Numbered from the stretch's first letter, positions 1 to 8,166 are shown. The stretch is DNA of 35,043 nt from Janibacter limosus NBRC 16128 (GCF_001570985.1 NZ_BCSS01000037.1:1-35043); one strand, 5' to 3'. The notes: generated from the sequence alone by a model not told the origin. Numbers and translations: made by a program.

Positions 1-1544
1 GCCGGGTCCTCGTGGTGACGACGGTGGCGAGCGCCATCGCGGTCTTCGGCGCCAACGCCGTCGTCGTCGCCGACCGCAACCGGCTCGCCCGGGCCGAGCT
101 CGAGACCGGCGCGCCCGCCGTGGTGTCCGTGGACTCGCGCACCGCACCAGACCTGATCGCCGCGGCGGACTCGCTCGAGGAGCACGGCGTCGCCGCGGCA
201 CCGGTCGCGATGATCCGGCCGCACTCCGACGAGGCGGCCGTGACGATGGCGACCGACCCGCAGCGGCTGCTCGAGGTGGCGCACCCGCAGACCGTGAGCG
301 GGCTCGACATGGCCGCGCTCGCGCTGCCCGCGCAGGAGCCCATCGTGCTGCCGTCGGGGTCGGCGACGGCGCAGGTCTCGTGGGACTTCCTCCTCTCCTC
401 CGGGGACGAGGCACCCACGCTCATCGCCGACATGACGACCCCTGACGGCGACAGCCGGTCCGCCACGATCGCGACCCTCGGTCCCCGGGCGTCCGGCTCG
501 GTGCGCGTCGACGCGCCGCTCTTCTGCTCCGACGGGTGCCGGCTCGCCGGCCTGCGCGTGGGCACCTCTGGCTTCGCCGGGTCGGAGGTCAAGGGGAGCG
601 TCACCGTGACCGACCTCGCCGTCGACGGGAGCGCGTTGCCGGTGACCGCTGACGGCGTGTGGGCGCCGCGCCGGTCCACGGACAGCACCGGCCTGGAGGT
701 CACGACCCGGGGCGATGCCCTGCAGCTCGACGTCGCCGCCGCCGACGGCGCCGACGTCTCCGCCTTCGTGGCCGACGTGCCGCGCCCGATGCCGGCCGTC
801 GTCTCCGGCGGTGTGGCGGAGCAGGGCGCGGTCGTCCAGGTCCTCGACATCGGGGGCGGCCAGACCGAGGTCCGGGTCGACCAGCACGTGAGGGCACTGC
901 CCGGCACGACGGACCGGGGCGTGCTGCTCTCCCTTCCCGCTCTCGCGCGGGTGACCGGTGACCTCGACATCGCGCGGACAGACCGCCAGCTGTGGCTCGC
1001 CGATGCCTCTCCCCAGGCGCTGGCCGAGGTGCAGCGGATCCTCGAGGACGACGGCGTGGCCGTGCGTTCGGTGCGCACGACCGCCGAGGCAGACCGGGTC
1101 TACGACGACTCCGCCTCCGGCTGGGGCCTGCAGCTCGCGCTGCTCGGTGGCGCCCTCGCCGTGGTCCTCGCGGGCCTGGTCCTGCTGATCCTGGCGATCA
1201 CGGGATGGCGAGCCGCGGTGCGCGACCTCGCCGCCCTGCGCATCAGCGGCGTGAGCCGGAGGGCCATCGCGCGCGCCCTGCGCACCGAGCACCTGACGAG
1301 CGTCGCCGTCGGCGTGCTGCTCGGCGCCGCGTGCGCCCTCGTCGGGTCATGGATCGCGCTGCCCGCGCTGCCGCTCTTCACCTCGCCGGCCCCGGTCCCC
1401 GTGTCCGACCTCACCCCCGCGTGGCCGGCCGTGGCCGCAGCCGCGGTGGCCGTCACGCTCGTCCTGCTCGTCATCGCGTGGTTGCTCTCCGTGGCGGTCC
1501 TGCGACGGGTCCGGCTGTCTGCGGCGAAGGGGGAGCCGGCGTGA
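1..1544 (+). CDS. ABC transporter permease, FtsX-like, C-terminal part (5' end cut)
   Basis: The reading frame is open at the left edge, so the true start lies outside the window; a GTG at 12 is not a credible start for this family. The first roughly 360 visible residues are a soluble, probably extracytoplasmic region. Three hydrophobic segments follow at about residues 370-400, 425-450 and 470-495 (counted from base 12). The stretch LAALRISGVSRRAIARAL between the first two is the cytoplasmic loop expected in FtsX/MacB permeases, which couples to the ATPase. It overlaps the next gene by 4 bases (GTGA at 1541-1544) and must form a transporter with the two downstream ATPases. FtsX-type permeases with LolD-like ATPases usually move lipids, peptides or drugs or act mechanically on the envelope; the substrate here is unknown. 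One permease gene is visible; more may lie upstream. Confidence 0.85.
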   Translation, partial: RVLVVTTVASAIAVFGANAVVVADRNRLARAELETGAPAVVSVDSRTAPDLIAAADSLEEHGVAAAPVAMIRPHSDEAAVTMATDPQRLLEVAHPQTVSGLDMAALALPAQEPIVLPSGSATAQVSWDFLLSSGDEAPTLIADMTTPDGDSRSATIATLGPRASGSVRVDAPLFCSDGCRLAGLRVGTSGFAGSEVKGSVTVTDLAVDGSALPVTADGVWAPRRSTDSTGLEVTTRGDALQLDVAAADGADVSAFVADVPRPMPAVVSGGVAEQGAVVQVLDIGGGQTEVRVDQHVRALPGTTDRGVLLSLPALARVTGDLDIARTDRQLWLADASPQALAEVQRILEDDGVAVRSVRTTAEADRVYDDSASGWGLQLALLGGALAVVLAGLVLLILAITGWRAAVRDLAALRISGVSRRAIARALRTEHLTSVAVGVLLGAACALVGSWIALPALPLFTSPAPVPVSDLTPAWPAVAAAAVAVTLVLLVIAWLLSVAVLRRVRLSAAKGEPA

Positions 1545-2377
1545 GCGGGCTGCCCGTGCGCACCCACGGACTGGTGCACATCTACCGCGCGGAGGGCCAC
1601 GACGTCGCAGCCCTCTCGGGCGTCGACCTGACCGTCGCGGCGGGCGAGCGCATCGCGCTGCTCGGCCCGAGCGGGGCCGGAAAATCGACGCTCCTGGCGC
1701 TCTTCGGCGGGCTGCTGCGGCCGAGCGCCGGGCGGATCCACGTCGGCCAGCACGAGCTGTCCGCGATGTCGGAGGCGCAGATCGACGCCTTCCGCGCCGG
1801 CGAGGTGGGGATCGTCCTGCAGGGCGCCGCGCGCAACCACCTGCCGTGGCTCACGGCGCGAGGCAACATCGAGTTCGCCCAGCGGCCTGCCCGCCGCGCC
1901 GGCCGGGCCGTCCCACCCGTCGAGGACCTGCTCGACCTGCTGCGGTTGGGCGAGGTCGCCGAGGCGCCCCTTGACTCGCTCACGCCCGGCCAGCTCCAGC
2001 TCGCCGCACTCGCGGTGGCACTGGCCAGCGGGCCGGGACTGCTCCTCGGGGACGAGCCGACGAGCCAGCTCGACCACGACTCCCGGGATGTCGTCCTCGA
2101 TGCCTTGGCCGAGGTCGGTCGCACGCTGGGGACGACGGTCGTCGTCGTCACGCACGACCCGGACGTGGCGCGCGCCTTCCCCCGGACCGTCACGATCCGC
2201 GACGGGCGCGTCGGGGGCGAAGGGCGCAGCGGTGAGGAGTACTCCGTCGTAGCAGCCGACGGGTCGCTGCCGCTGCCTGCGCCTGCGGTGGAGGCCTTCC
2301 CACCCGGGACGCTCGTGCGGGTCCACCGCACGGACGAGGGCACCTGGCAGCTGATCGCCGAGGAGGAGGACGCATGA
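1541..2377 (+). CDS. ABC transporter ATP-binding protein, LolD/MacB-like, degenerate signature motif
   Basis: 278 residues from a GTG that overlaps the permease stop (GTGA). Walker A GPSGAGKST is at residues 42-50, the Q-loop (VLQG) near 92, Walker B LLLGDEPT near 167-174 and the H-loop histidine at about 205 (VVTHD). The ABC signature, normally LSGGQ, reads LTPGQ at 147-151, so two glycine/serine positions that contact ATP across the dimer are changed. About 50 residues after the core domain form an extra C-terminal tail of unknown role. With the next gene encoding a second, fully canonical ATPase, a heterodimer with one weakened ATP site is plausible (inference). Family assignment is secure; substrate is not. 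Confidence 0.9.
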   Translation: MSGLPVRTHGLVHIYRAEGHDVAALSGVDLTVAAGERIALLGPSGAGKSTLLALFGGLLRPSAGRIHVGQHELSAMSEAQIDAFRAGEVGIVLQGAARNHLPWLTARGNIEFAQRPARRAGRAVPPVEDLLDLLRLGEVAEAPLDSLTPGQLQLAALAVALASGPGLLLGDEPTSQLDHDSRDVVLDALAEVGRTLGTTVVVVTHDPDVARAFPRTVTIRDGRVGGEGRSGEEYSVVAADGSLPLPAPAVEAFPPGTLVRVHRTDEGTWQLIAEEEDA

Positions 2378-3096
2378 CGCAGCGGATGACCGACCAGCTC
2401 GTGCTGGACGACGTGAGCGTGCGGTACGGCGACGTCGTGGCCGTCGACGGTGTCGCGGCCAGCGCCGAGCCCGGGGAGATCACCGCGGTCACGGGACACT
2501 CGGGTGCGGGCAAGACCTCATTGCTGTGGGCCATCGGCGGACTGCTCGACGACGGTCGGTCCAGCGGATCGATCGCGTTGGGGGACATGGCGATCGGTGG
2601 CGAGGTCTCGTCACGCGACGCCGGTGCGGTGCTGATCCCGCAGGGCAGCGCGCTGGCCGAGGTGCTCACGGCGCGCGACAACATCGCGATCCCGCTGGTG
2701 GCTGCCGGGATGTCCGGCGCTGAGGCGACCGCACTGGCCGATCGCACGCTGGCGTCGGTGGGGCTGGACGAGCATGCCGGCCACCTCGCCGAAGAGCTCT
2801 CCGGAGGCCAGCGCCAGCGCGTGGCCGTGGCCCGGGGACTCGCGCTGTCCTCCCTTCGCCTCGAGTCGGGGAGCCTGCTGCTCCTCGCCGACGAGCCGAC
2901 CTCGGAGCTCGACCACGACACCCGTGAGCGGGTCGTCGCACTGCTGCAGGACATCGCCCGCCGCGGCGGCATCGTCCTGCTCGCGACGCACGACCCCGAG
3001 GTCGCCGAGGTCGCCGCAGCCCACTGGCACCTCGAGGACGGCCGCCTCACCGCCACCCGGGAGTGTCAGGCAGTGAGCAGGATCTTGCCGATGTGA
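2374..3096 (+). CDS. ABC transporter ATP-binding protein, LolD/MacB-like
   Basis: 240 residues. The ATG at 2374 overlaps the previous stop (ATGA) and is preceded by a purine-rich GAGGAGGA; an in-frame ATG at 2386 is the alternative. Walker A GHSGAGKTS is at residues 41-49, signature LSGGQ at 142-146, Walker B LLLLADEPT at about 168-175 and the H-loop histidine near 206 (ATHD). All catalytic motifs are intact, unlike the ATPase encoded just upstream. It is the third gene of the overlapping transporter operon. Its last 31 bases overlap the 3' end of the convergent quinone oxidoreductase gene, so the two transcripts are antisense there. Confidence 0.92.
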   Translation: MTQRMTDQLVLDDVSVRYGDVVAVDGVAASAEPGEITAVTGHSGAGKTSLLWAIGGLLDDGRSSGSIALGDMAIGGEVSSRDAGAVLIPQGSALAEVLTARDNIAIPLVAAGMSGAEATALADRTLASVGLDEHAGHLAEELSGGQRQRVAVARGLALSSLRLESGSLLLLADEPTSELDHDTRERVVALLQDIARRGGIVLLATHDPEVAEVAAAHWHLEDGRLTATRECQAVSRILPM

Positions 3097-4043
3097 CCGC
3101 TCGCCTCGAGCTCGCGGTGGGCGTCGGCGGCCCGGTCCAGCGGGTGGGTGCCCTGGATGATCGGCCGGACGGCGCCGTCCTCGATGAGCGGCCACACGTG
3201 CTCGCGCACGGCCGCGACGATCGCCGCCTTTTCCGCAGCGGGGCGGGCCCGCAGCGAGGTGGCGATGACCGCGGCCCGCTTGCTGAGCATTGTGCCGAGG
3301 TCGAGCTCACCCGTGCGGCCACCCATGAGGCCGATGACGACGAGGCGGCCCGCGGTGGCGAGTGCGTCGACATTGCGGGGCAGGTACTTCGCGCCCATGA
3401 GGTCGAGGATGACGTTGGCACCACGACCGTCGGTCGCCGCCTTGATCTCCTCGACGAAGTCCTGCTCGCGGTAGTTGATGAGCACCTGCGCACCGAGGTC
3501 GCGGCAGACATCGAGCTTGGCCTGCGACCCAGCGGTCACGGCGACCCGCGCACCTGCGGCCGTGGCGAGCTGCGTGGCCATCGTGCCGATGCCCGACGAG
3601 CCGCCGTGGACGAGGAAGGTCTCGCCCGGCTGCAGGTTGGCGGTCATGAAGACGTTGGACCACACCGTGCACGCCACCTCGGGCAACCCCGCGGCGTCGA
3701 CGAGGGAGACCCCCTTGGGCACGGGCAGCAGCTGCGCGGCCGGCACGAGGACCTGCTCGGCGTAGCCGCCGCCGTCGACGAGGGCGCAGACCTCGTCACC
3801 GACGGACCAGCCCTCGACGTCGGGACTAACCTCGCGGATCGTGCCCGCGACCTCGAGACCGGGGAGGGGGGAGGCCCCCTTCGGCGGTGGGTAGTGCCCC
3901 AGGCGCTGCATGACGTCCGCGCGGTTGACCCCGGCGGCCACCATGTCGACGACGACCTGACCGGGGCCGGCGGTGGGCGCGTCGACGTCCGTGATCTGCA
4001 GGACGTCGGCGTCGCCGGGCTCGGTGATGGAGATGCCGCGCAT
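3066..4043 (-). CDS. NAD(P)H:quinone oxidoreductase, zinc-free MDR family
   Basis: 325 residues, medium-chain dehydrogenase/reductase superfamily, quinone oxidoreductase (QOR/PIG3-like) branch. The N-terminal GroES-like fold carries the family pattern AAGVNRADVMQRLGHYPPP (about 37-55) and the Rossmann domain shows HGGSSGIG at 146-153, the NADPH-binding loop. The cysteines and histidines that hold catalytic and structural zinc in alcohol dehydrogenases are absent, as expected for this branch. The enzyme probably reduces quinones or enones with NADPH in the cytosol. Its ATG overlaps the stop of the DUF4235 gene by one base (TGATG), so the two are co-transcribed and likely coupled. It converges on and overlaps the ABC ATPase gene by 31 bases. 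Confidence 0.93.
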   Translation of the reverse strand: MRGISITEPGDADVLQITDVDAPTAGPGQVVVDMVAAGVNRADVMQRLGHYPPPKGASPLPGLEVAGTIREVSPDVEGWSVGDEVCALVDGGGYAEQVLVPAAQLLPVPKGVSLVDAAGLPEVACTVWSNVFMTANLQPGETFLVHGGSSGIGTMATQLATAAGARVAVTAGSQAKLDVCRDLGAQVLINYREQDFVEEIKAATDGRGANVILDLMGAKYLPRNVDALATAGRLVVIGLMGGRTGELDLGTMLSKRAAVIATSLRARPAAEKAAIVAAVREHVWPLIEDGAVRPIIQGTHPLDRAADAHRELEASGHIGKILLTA

Positions 4044-4342
4044 CAGGAGACCTTGTCCAGCTCTCCCTTGAGGGCCACCTGCATCTCGGTGGGGAGGTGG
4101 CCGGAGGACTTCTTGTAGAACGAGGCCGCCTGACGCGTCGCCATCGTGCGGGCCAGACCCATCGCCAGACCGGCGAGCGCAGCGAAGGCGATGGCCTCAC
4201 CGATGGGGTTGTCCGGGTTGTTGGGGTCGATGTCCTGGCCACTGCCGAAGCGTGACCACACGATGGCGACGATCTTGTTGGCGACGATGCCGGCGACGAT
4301 CGCCGAACCGGTGCCCAGCACCTTCCAGACCATGTTGCCCAC
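4043..4342 (-). CDS. DUF4235 membrane protein
   Basis: 99 residues from GTG 4342. That start is chosen because AAAGGA lies 6 bases upstream; an internal ATG three codons later would be too far from it. The protein matches the actinobacterial DUF4235 pattern: a first hydrophobic helix (VLGTGSAIVAGIVANKIVA), the phrase DPNNPDNPIGEAIAFAA, and a second hydrophobic helix ending near MATRQAASFYKKSSG. Two short membrane helices are likely, with an unknown role in the envelope. It is followed immediately by the quinone oxidoreductase gene and is divergent from the TPP-riboswitch operon across about 120 bases that hold both promoters. Confidence 0.85.
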   Translation of the reverse strand: MGNMVWKVLGTGSAIVAGIVANKIVAIVWSRFGSGQDIDPNNPDNPIGEAIAFAALAGLAMGLARTMATRQAASFYKKSSGHLPTEMQVALKGELDKVS

Positions 4343-4451
4343 GGGGAGTCCTTTCACGAGCGGCAGAGGTGGTCGACGGACTCGATCACCCGGTACGAGC
4401 ACAACCCTGCCACAGGAGGGTCGGCCCGGACGGAGTCGCGGACGGCGGGGC

Positions 4452-4457
4452 TATGCT
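4452..4457 (+). promoter_or_regulatory. -10 box of the ykoE operon promoter
   Basis: TATGCT at 4452-4457 fits the actinobacterial -10 consensus (TANNNT) and would start transcription near 4464, just in front of the P1 stem of the TPP aptamer. No convincing -35 hexamer is visible about 17 bases upstream. Confidence 0.5.
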
Positions 4458-4464
4458 GGAGGGG

Positions 4465-4552
4465 CACGACAGGGGAGCGCAGCAGCGCTGAGAGTGCGGG
4501 CAACCGCAGACCCTCGTACCTGATCCGGCTCGCACCGGCGTAGGGAGTCGAG
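4465..4552 (+). ncRNA. TPP (THI-box) riboswitch aptamer
   Basis: The RNA carries the conserved THI elements in order: AGGGGAGC (4471-4478), CTGAGAG (4488-4494), ACCCTCGTACCTGATC (about 4510-4525) and GCGTAGGGAG (4538-4547). P1 can form between CGAC 4467-4470 and GTCG 4547-4550. It binds thiamine pyrophosphate. Being upstream of ykoE and the ykoDC fusion, it should turn off uptake of a thiamine precursor when the vitamin is plentiful. The expression platform is described separately. Confidence 0.95.
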
Positions 4553-4601
4553 TCTCAGGACCTGATCGTCGATGGCACGACGTCAGCGTCGGGTCGCGAC
4601 G

Positions 4602-4635
4602 ACAGGCCCTCCCTGTGGGATACCGACACAGGAGA
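4602..4635 (+). promoter_or_regulatory. Riboswitch expression platform: alternative hairpins around the ykoE ribosome-binding site
   Basis: Two mutually exclusive hairpins share the same bases. A sequestor pairs CCTGTG (4612-4617) with CACAGG (4627-4632), which overlaps the AGGAG ribosome-binding site at 4630-4634. An anti-sequestor pairs ACAGG (4602-4606) with CCTGT (4612-4616) and would free that site. No run of T follows, so control of translation rather than termination is the natural reading (inference from sequence). Confidence 0.55.
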
Positions 4636-4643
4636 AGCACCGC

Positions 4644-5288
4644 ATGACCGCCACCAAGACGCCGGCCGCCTCGAGCGCCCGGACTGTCCTCGCCACCGGC
4701 CAGCTCATGGGCTGGCGCACCATCGACCTGCTGACCATCGCCTTCCTCGGCGTGGCCTTCGGCGTCGCCTACTGGGGCTACGGCCTGATCTACAACGGGC
4801 CGATCTCCGCGCTGGGGCTGGCCTTCCAGCCGCTCTTCGGCCTCTTCGTCGGCTTCTGGTTCATCGCCGGTGTCGTCGGCGGGCTCGTCGTCCGCCGCCC
4901 CGGCGCGGCCCTGGCCTGCGAGCTCATCGCCGCGACGGTCTCGGCGCTCTTCGGCAACCAATGGGGGGTGACGACCGTCGTCTCCGGGCTCGCCCAGGGC
5001 ATCGGCGCCGAGCTGGCCTTCGCGATCTTCGCCTACAAGGCCTTCGGCCCGGCCGTCGCGGTCCTCGCCGGCGCGCTCTCAGCGCCCCTCGAGTGGGTCT
5101 ACGAGGCCTACGCCTACTTCGCCGACTGGACCTGGGCGTGGAAGCTCGCCTACCTGCCCCTCATGGTCATCTCCGGCATCGTCATTGCCGGGGTCGGCGG
5201 CTGGCTGCTCACTCGCGCGCTGGCGCAGGCCGGCGCGCTCAACCCCTTCCCCCCGGGCCAGGAGGTCCTCGAGCGGAGAGCGGTCTGA
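4644..5288 (+). CDS. ykoE: YkoE, ECF transporter substrate-binding (S) component for a thiamine precursor
   Basis: 214 residues from ATG 4644, which has AGGAGA about 9 bases upstream. The protein is almost entirely hydrophobic with five or six membrane helices and matches the YkoE family (phrases WRTIDLLTIAFLGVAFGVAYWG, FGNQWG, LEWVYEAY). In Bacillus the YkoEDC transporter is linked to hydroxymethylpyrimidine/thiamine uptake; YkoE is the membrane subunit that binds the substrate. The TPP riboswitch directly upstream supports a thiamine-related substrate. Its stop overlaps the apparent start region of the ATPase/T-component fusion (CTGA at 5285-5288), so the two are co-expressed. A separate ykoF gene is not seen nearby. 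Confidence 0.93.
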   Translation: MTATKTPAASSARTVLATGQLMGWRTIDLLTIAFLGVAFGVAYWGYGLIYNGPISALGLAFQPLFGLFVGFWFIAGVVGGLVVRRPGAALACELIAATVSALFGNQWGVTTVVSGLAQGIGAELAFAIFAYKAFGPAVAVLAGALSAPLEWVYEAYAYFADWTWAWKLAYLPLMVISGIVIAGVGGWLLTRALAQAGALNPFPPGQEVLERRAV

Positions 5289-7573
5289 CCGCCTCCGAGC
5301 TCCCCACCTCCCTGGCTGGAGGTGGACGCGCGGGCGATCCGTCCGCGCGTCCACCGTCACCGCCGACGGGGGGCGATGTCGTCGTCCGCGGTCTCACCTG
5401 GCGACCTGCCGGGCGAAGGGAGCCGGTCCTGCGCGACATCGACCTCACCCTCCCCGCGGGGCAGCGGATCCTGCTCGTCGGCCCCAGCGGGTCCGGCAAG
5501 TCCACCCTCCTGAGGGCACTGGCCGGTCTGCTGCTCACCGTCGACTCCGGCGACCTCACGGGTGAGGTGACGGTCGACGGCAGCGCTCCCGGGACCCGAC
5601 CCGGGGCGGTCGGGCTCGTCCTGCAGGAGCCCGGCTCGGGGACGGTCGCGGCGACGGTGGGGCGCGATGTGGCCTTCGGCCTGGAAAACATCGGGTTGCC
5701 CGCGGACACCATGCCGGCGCATGTCGAGGCTGCCCTGACCGCGGTCGGCCTGGACCACCTCGACGGCGACACCCCGACAGGCGCGCTGTCCGGTGGCCAG
5801 ACCCAGCGGCTGGCGCTCGCGGGTGCGCTCGCGCTGCGACCCGACCTGCTGCTGCTCGACGAGCCGACCGCGATGCTCGACGAGGCGAGCGCGGCCACGG
5901 TCCGCGATGCCGTCGTCCACGGCGCAGCCGGACTCACGACCGTCGTCGTCGAGCACCGCATCGAGCCGTGGCTCGAGCACGCCGACCGGATCGTCGTGCT
6001 CGGCCGCGATGGCCGGATCAGTTACGACGGGACGCCCGTCCAGGTGCTCGCGGACCACGGCGACGAGCTCGCCGCAGACGGCATCTGGGTGCCGGGAGTC
6101 GCCGCGCCCGAGCCCCTCGCCATCGACCTCGGGGCACTCGCCCGCCCTGCCGAACCCGGCGTCGGCCTGCTCACCTGCGAGCCGGTGCGCGTCGAGCGCC
6201 GCCGCAACCACCTGGACGGCAGCAGCGAGGTCTCGACCGCGCTCGTCACCGACGCCCCGCTCGAGGTGGCCGCGGGCCGGGCGACCGCGCTCGTCGGACC
6301 GAGCGGTGGGGGCAAGAGCACCTGGCTGGCCACGATCGCCGGACTCATCCCCCCTTCGTCCGGGCGGGTGGTGACCAGCGATGGCCGGGAGGTCGCCGAG
6401 CTGCCGGCGACCGACGTGGCTCCGCTCCTGGGCTGGGTGCCGCAGTGGAGCTCCAGCGCGCTGCTGTCGCGCACCGTCCTGGACGAGGTGCTCCTCACCG
6501 GGCGCACCCTCGGAACGGCCGACGAAGGGGAGGCCCGTCACCTCCTCGAGGTGCTCGGCCTGGCCCACCTGGAGCGTGCCGATCCACAGACGCTCTCCGG
6601 CGGGGAGCAGCGCCGACTTGCCGTGGCCGCCGCTCTCGCTCATGGACCCAGCGCCGTCCTGGCCGACGAGCCGACCGTCGGGCAGGACCGTGGGACCTGG
6701 GCTGCCGTGACCGGCCTCCTGCTCTCGCACCGGGCCCGCGGCGGTGCCGTGGTCACGGCCACCCACGACCCCGACCTCGTGCGGCTCGTCGACGAGGTGC
6801 GGCACGTGCGGACGCCGCCACCGCAGCCCGAGCGGGCCACCCCGCCCGCTGTGCTGTCGGCCTGCGGCCCGCTCTCCCTCGTGGCCGCGGCAACGATCCC
6901 GATGGTCGCCGCTGTGCTCTCGCCCGGCTGGCGGGTCTCCCTCGTGGTCCTGGCCCTGCTCGCGGTCGGTGCGGTGGTCGGCCTCGCCAACCGCCCGGGC
7001 AGCGGCGGCTGGACCCTGGCCGGGCGCTGGCGGGGTCTGGCCATCCGCCTGCTCCCGGGAGTCGTCGGCGGCCTGAGCGTCGGCTGGTCGACCTGGCTCC
7101 TCGGGGCGCACGATGTCGAGACCGCGCTGTCGGCTGCGCTGCGTCTGCTCGTCATCGTCGTGCCCTCGGCGATCACGCTCGCCTTCATCGACCCCGACGA
7201 CCTCGCCGACCACCTCGGTCAGCGACTGCGACTGCCCGCGCGGCCGGTCGTGGCCCTCGGGGCCGCGCTGCAGCGGGTGCAGTCCTTCGGCGCCGCGTGG
7301 TCCGAGGTCGGCTGGGCCCGGCACCTGCGCGGCCAAGGGGTCTCCTGGCGGCAGCCACGCTCGGTGGTCGCGCACCTGTGGGCCTCCACCTTTGGCATGC
7401 TGCTGCGCTCGCTCGGGTCGGCGGCCACGCTGGCCGTGGCGATGGACGCACGCGGCTTCGCCTCCGACGGGCGGCGGACCTGGGCCGAGGGCGCACCATG
7501 GCGCCTGTCCGACACCCTCGTGGTGCTGGCGTCACTCAGCACCGTCCTCGTCGTGGTCATCGCTCGACTCTGA
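5285..7573 (+). CDS. ykoD: YkoD-YkoC fusion: double ECF ATPase plus transmembrane (T) component
   Basis: About 762 residues. Two ATPase domains come first: Walker A GPSGSGKST at 66-74 and GPSGGGKST near 338-346, each with LSGGQ/LSGGE, DEPT and an H-loop (VVEHRIEP, ATHDPDL). From about residue 525 there are several membrane helices and the T-component coupling motifs, a degenerate one in WARHLRGQG and a canonical one in AMDARGF. So the energising module (A, A' and T) is one polypeptide that works with YkoE. The start is uncertain: between 5138 and the first Walker A there is no in-frame ATG, GTG or TTG. CTG 5285, overlapping the ykoE stop with GGAGAG 4 bases upstream, is my choice; GTG 5138 would overlap ykoE by 151 bases. 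Confidence 0.9.
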   Translation: MTASELPTSLAGGGRAGDPSARPPSPPTGGDVVVRGLTWRPAGRREPVLRDIDLTLPAGQRILLVGPSGSGKSTLLRALAGLLLTVDSGDLTGEVTVDGSAPGTRPGAVGLVLQEPGSGTVAATVGRDVAFGLENIGLPADTMPAHVEAALTAVGLDHLDGDTPTGALSGGQTQRLALAGALALRPDLLLLDEPTAMLDEASAATVRDAVVHGAAGLTTVVVEHRIEPWLEHADRIVVLGRDGRISYDGTPVQVLADHGDELAADGIWVPGVAAPEPLAIDLGALARPAEPGVGLLTCEPVRVERRRNHLDGSSEVSTALVTDAPLEVAAGRATALVGPSGGGKSTWLATIAGLIPPSSGRVVTSDGREVAELPATDVAPLLGWVPQWSSSALLSRTVLDEVLLTGRTLGTADEGEARHLLEVLGLAHLERADPQTLSGGEQRRLAVAAALAHGPSAVLADEPTVGQDRGTWAAVTGLLLSHRARGGAVVTATHDPDLVRLVDEVRHVRTPPPQPERATPPAVLSACGPLSLVAAATIPMVAAVLSPGWRVSLVVLALLAVGAVVGLANRPGSGGWTLAGRWRGLAIRLLPGVVGGLSVGWSTWLLGAHDVETALSAALRLLVIVVPSAITLAFIDPDDLADHLGQRLRLPARPVVALGAALQRVQSFGAAWSEVGWARHLRGQGVSWRQPRSVVAHLWASTFGMLLRSLGSAATLAVAMDARGFASDGRRTWAEGAPWRLSDTLVVLASLSTVLVVVIARL

Positions 7574-7589
7574 GGGCAGGATGGGGGAC

Positions 7590-8084
7590 ATGGCACGTCT
7601 CCTCGTCGTCCACCACAGCCCGACACGATCCACCCGCGCGCTGCTCGACGCGGCGCTCGAGGGCGCGCGTCATCCCGACATCGACGGGGTGGAGGTGCAG
7701 GTCGTCCCGGCACTCGAGGCCACCGCCGACGACGTCCTCGCCGCTGACGGATATCTGCTCGGGACACCCGCCAACTTCGGGTACATGTCGGGCGCGCTCA
7801 AGCACTTCTTCGACTCGACCTTCCTCCAGGTCGGCGGTGCGCTCGATGACTCCGGTGGTGCCGGTGACGGCTCAGGGGAAGGCGGCACCGCCAAGCGGCC
7901 GTACGGCCTGTGGGTGCACGGGCGCTACGACGTCACCGGAGCCGTGCGCGCCGTGACGTCGATCGTCCAGGCGCTGGACTGGAAGCAGTCCGCCGACGTC
8001 CTCGAGGTCGTCGGGGATGTCGACGACGACGCGCTCGACGCGGCCACCGAGCTCGGAGGGACGCTGGCTGCGCTGCTGGCCTAG
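7590..8084 (+). CDS. Flavodoxin-like NAD(P)H-dependent oxidoreductase
   Basis: 164 residues, from ATG 7590 (an ATG at 7581 is also possible). The fold is that of flavodoxins and NADPH-dependent FMN reductases: N-terminal strand LLVVHHSPTRSTRALLDA with the phosphate-binding loop for FMN, then LLGTPANFGYMSGALKHFFD (about 60-79), the second flavin loop of WrbA/NADPH-FMN reductase-like proteins. A low-complexity linker rich in Gly, Asp and Ser follows (about 88-105). It probably binds FMN and reduces quinones, metals or other acceptors in the cytosol. It lies 16 bases after the ykoDC gene and is read in the same direction, so it may be part of the same transcript. A strong terminator follows directly. 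Confidence 0.82.
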   Translation: MARLLVVHHSPTRSTRALLDAALEGARHPDIDGVEVQVVPALEATADDVLAADGYLLGTPANFGYMSGALKHFFDSTFLQVGGALDDSGGAGDGSGEGGTAKRPYGLWVHGRYDVTGAVRAVTSIVQALDWKQSADVLEVVGDVDDDALDAATELGGTLAALLA

Positions 8085-8100
8085 GGCGTCACCACGAACG

Positions 8101-8145
8101 ACGCAGAGGGGGATCCCACCGACTCGGTGGGATCCCCCTCTGCGT
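8101..8145. terminator. Bidirectional terminator, perfect 22-bp stem
   Basis: Bases 8101-8122 are a perfect reverse complement of 8124-8145 around a single central base (practical loop 3-5 bases). It sits between two convergent genes that end at 8084 (+) and 8167 (-), so it can terminate both. There is no clear T-tract on either side, which is common in actinobacterial terminators. Confidence 0.85.
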
Positions 8146-8166
8146 CCTGCCGGGGTAGGAGTGGCG

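Noticed and set aside
1100-2326. Long minus-strand frame opposite the first ABC ATPase
   Set aside because: No motif or plausible start signal; opposite strand carries an intact ATPase.
5968-7956. Long plus-strand frame overlapping the ykoDC fusion
   Set aside because: Arg- and Pro-rich shadow with no motifs; the other frame has ATPase and T-component motifs.
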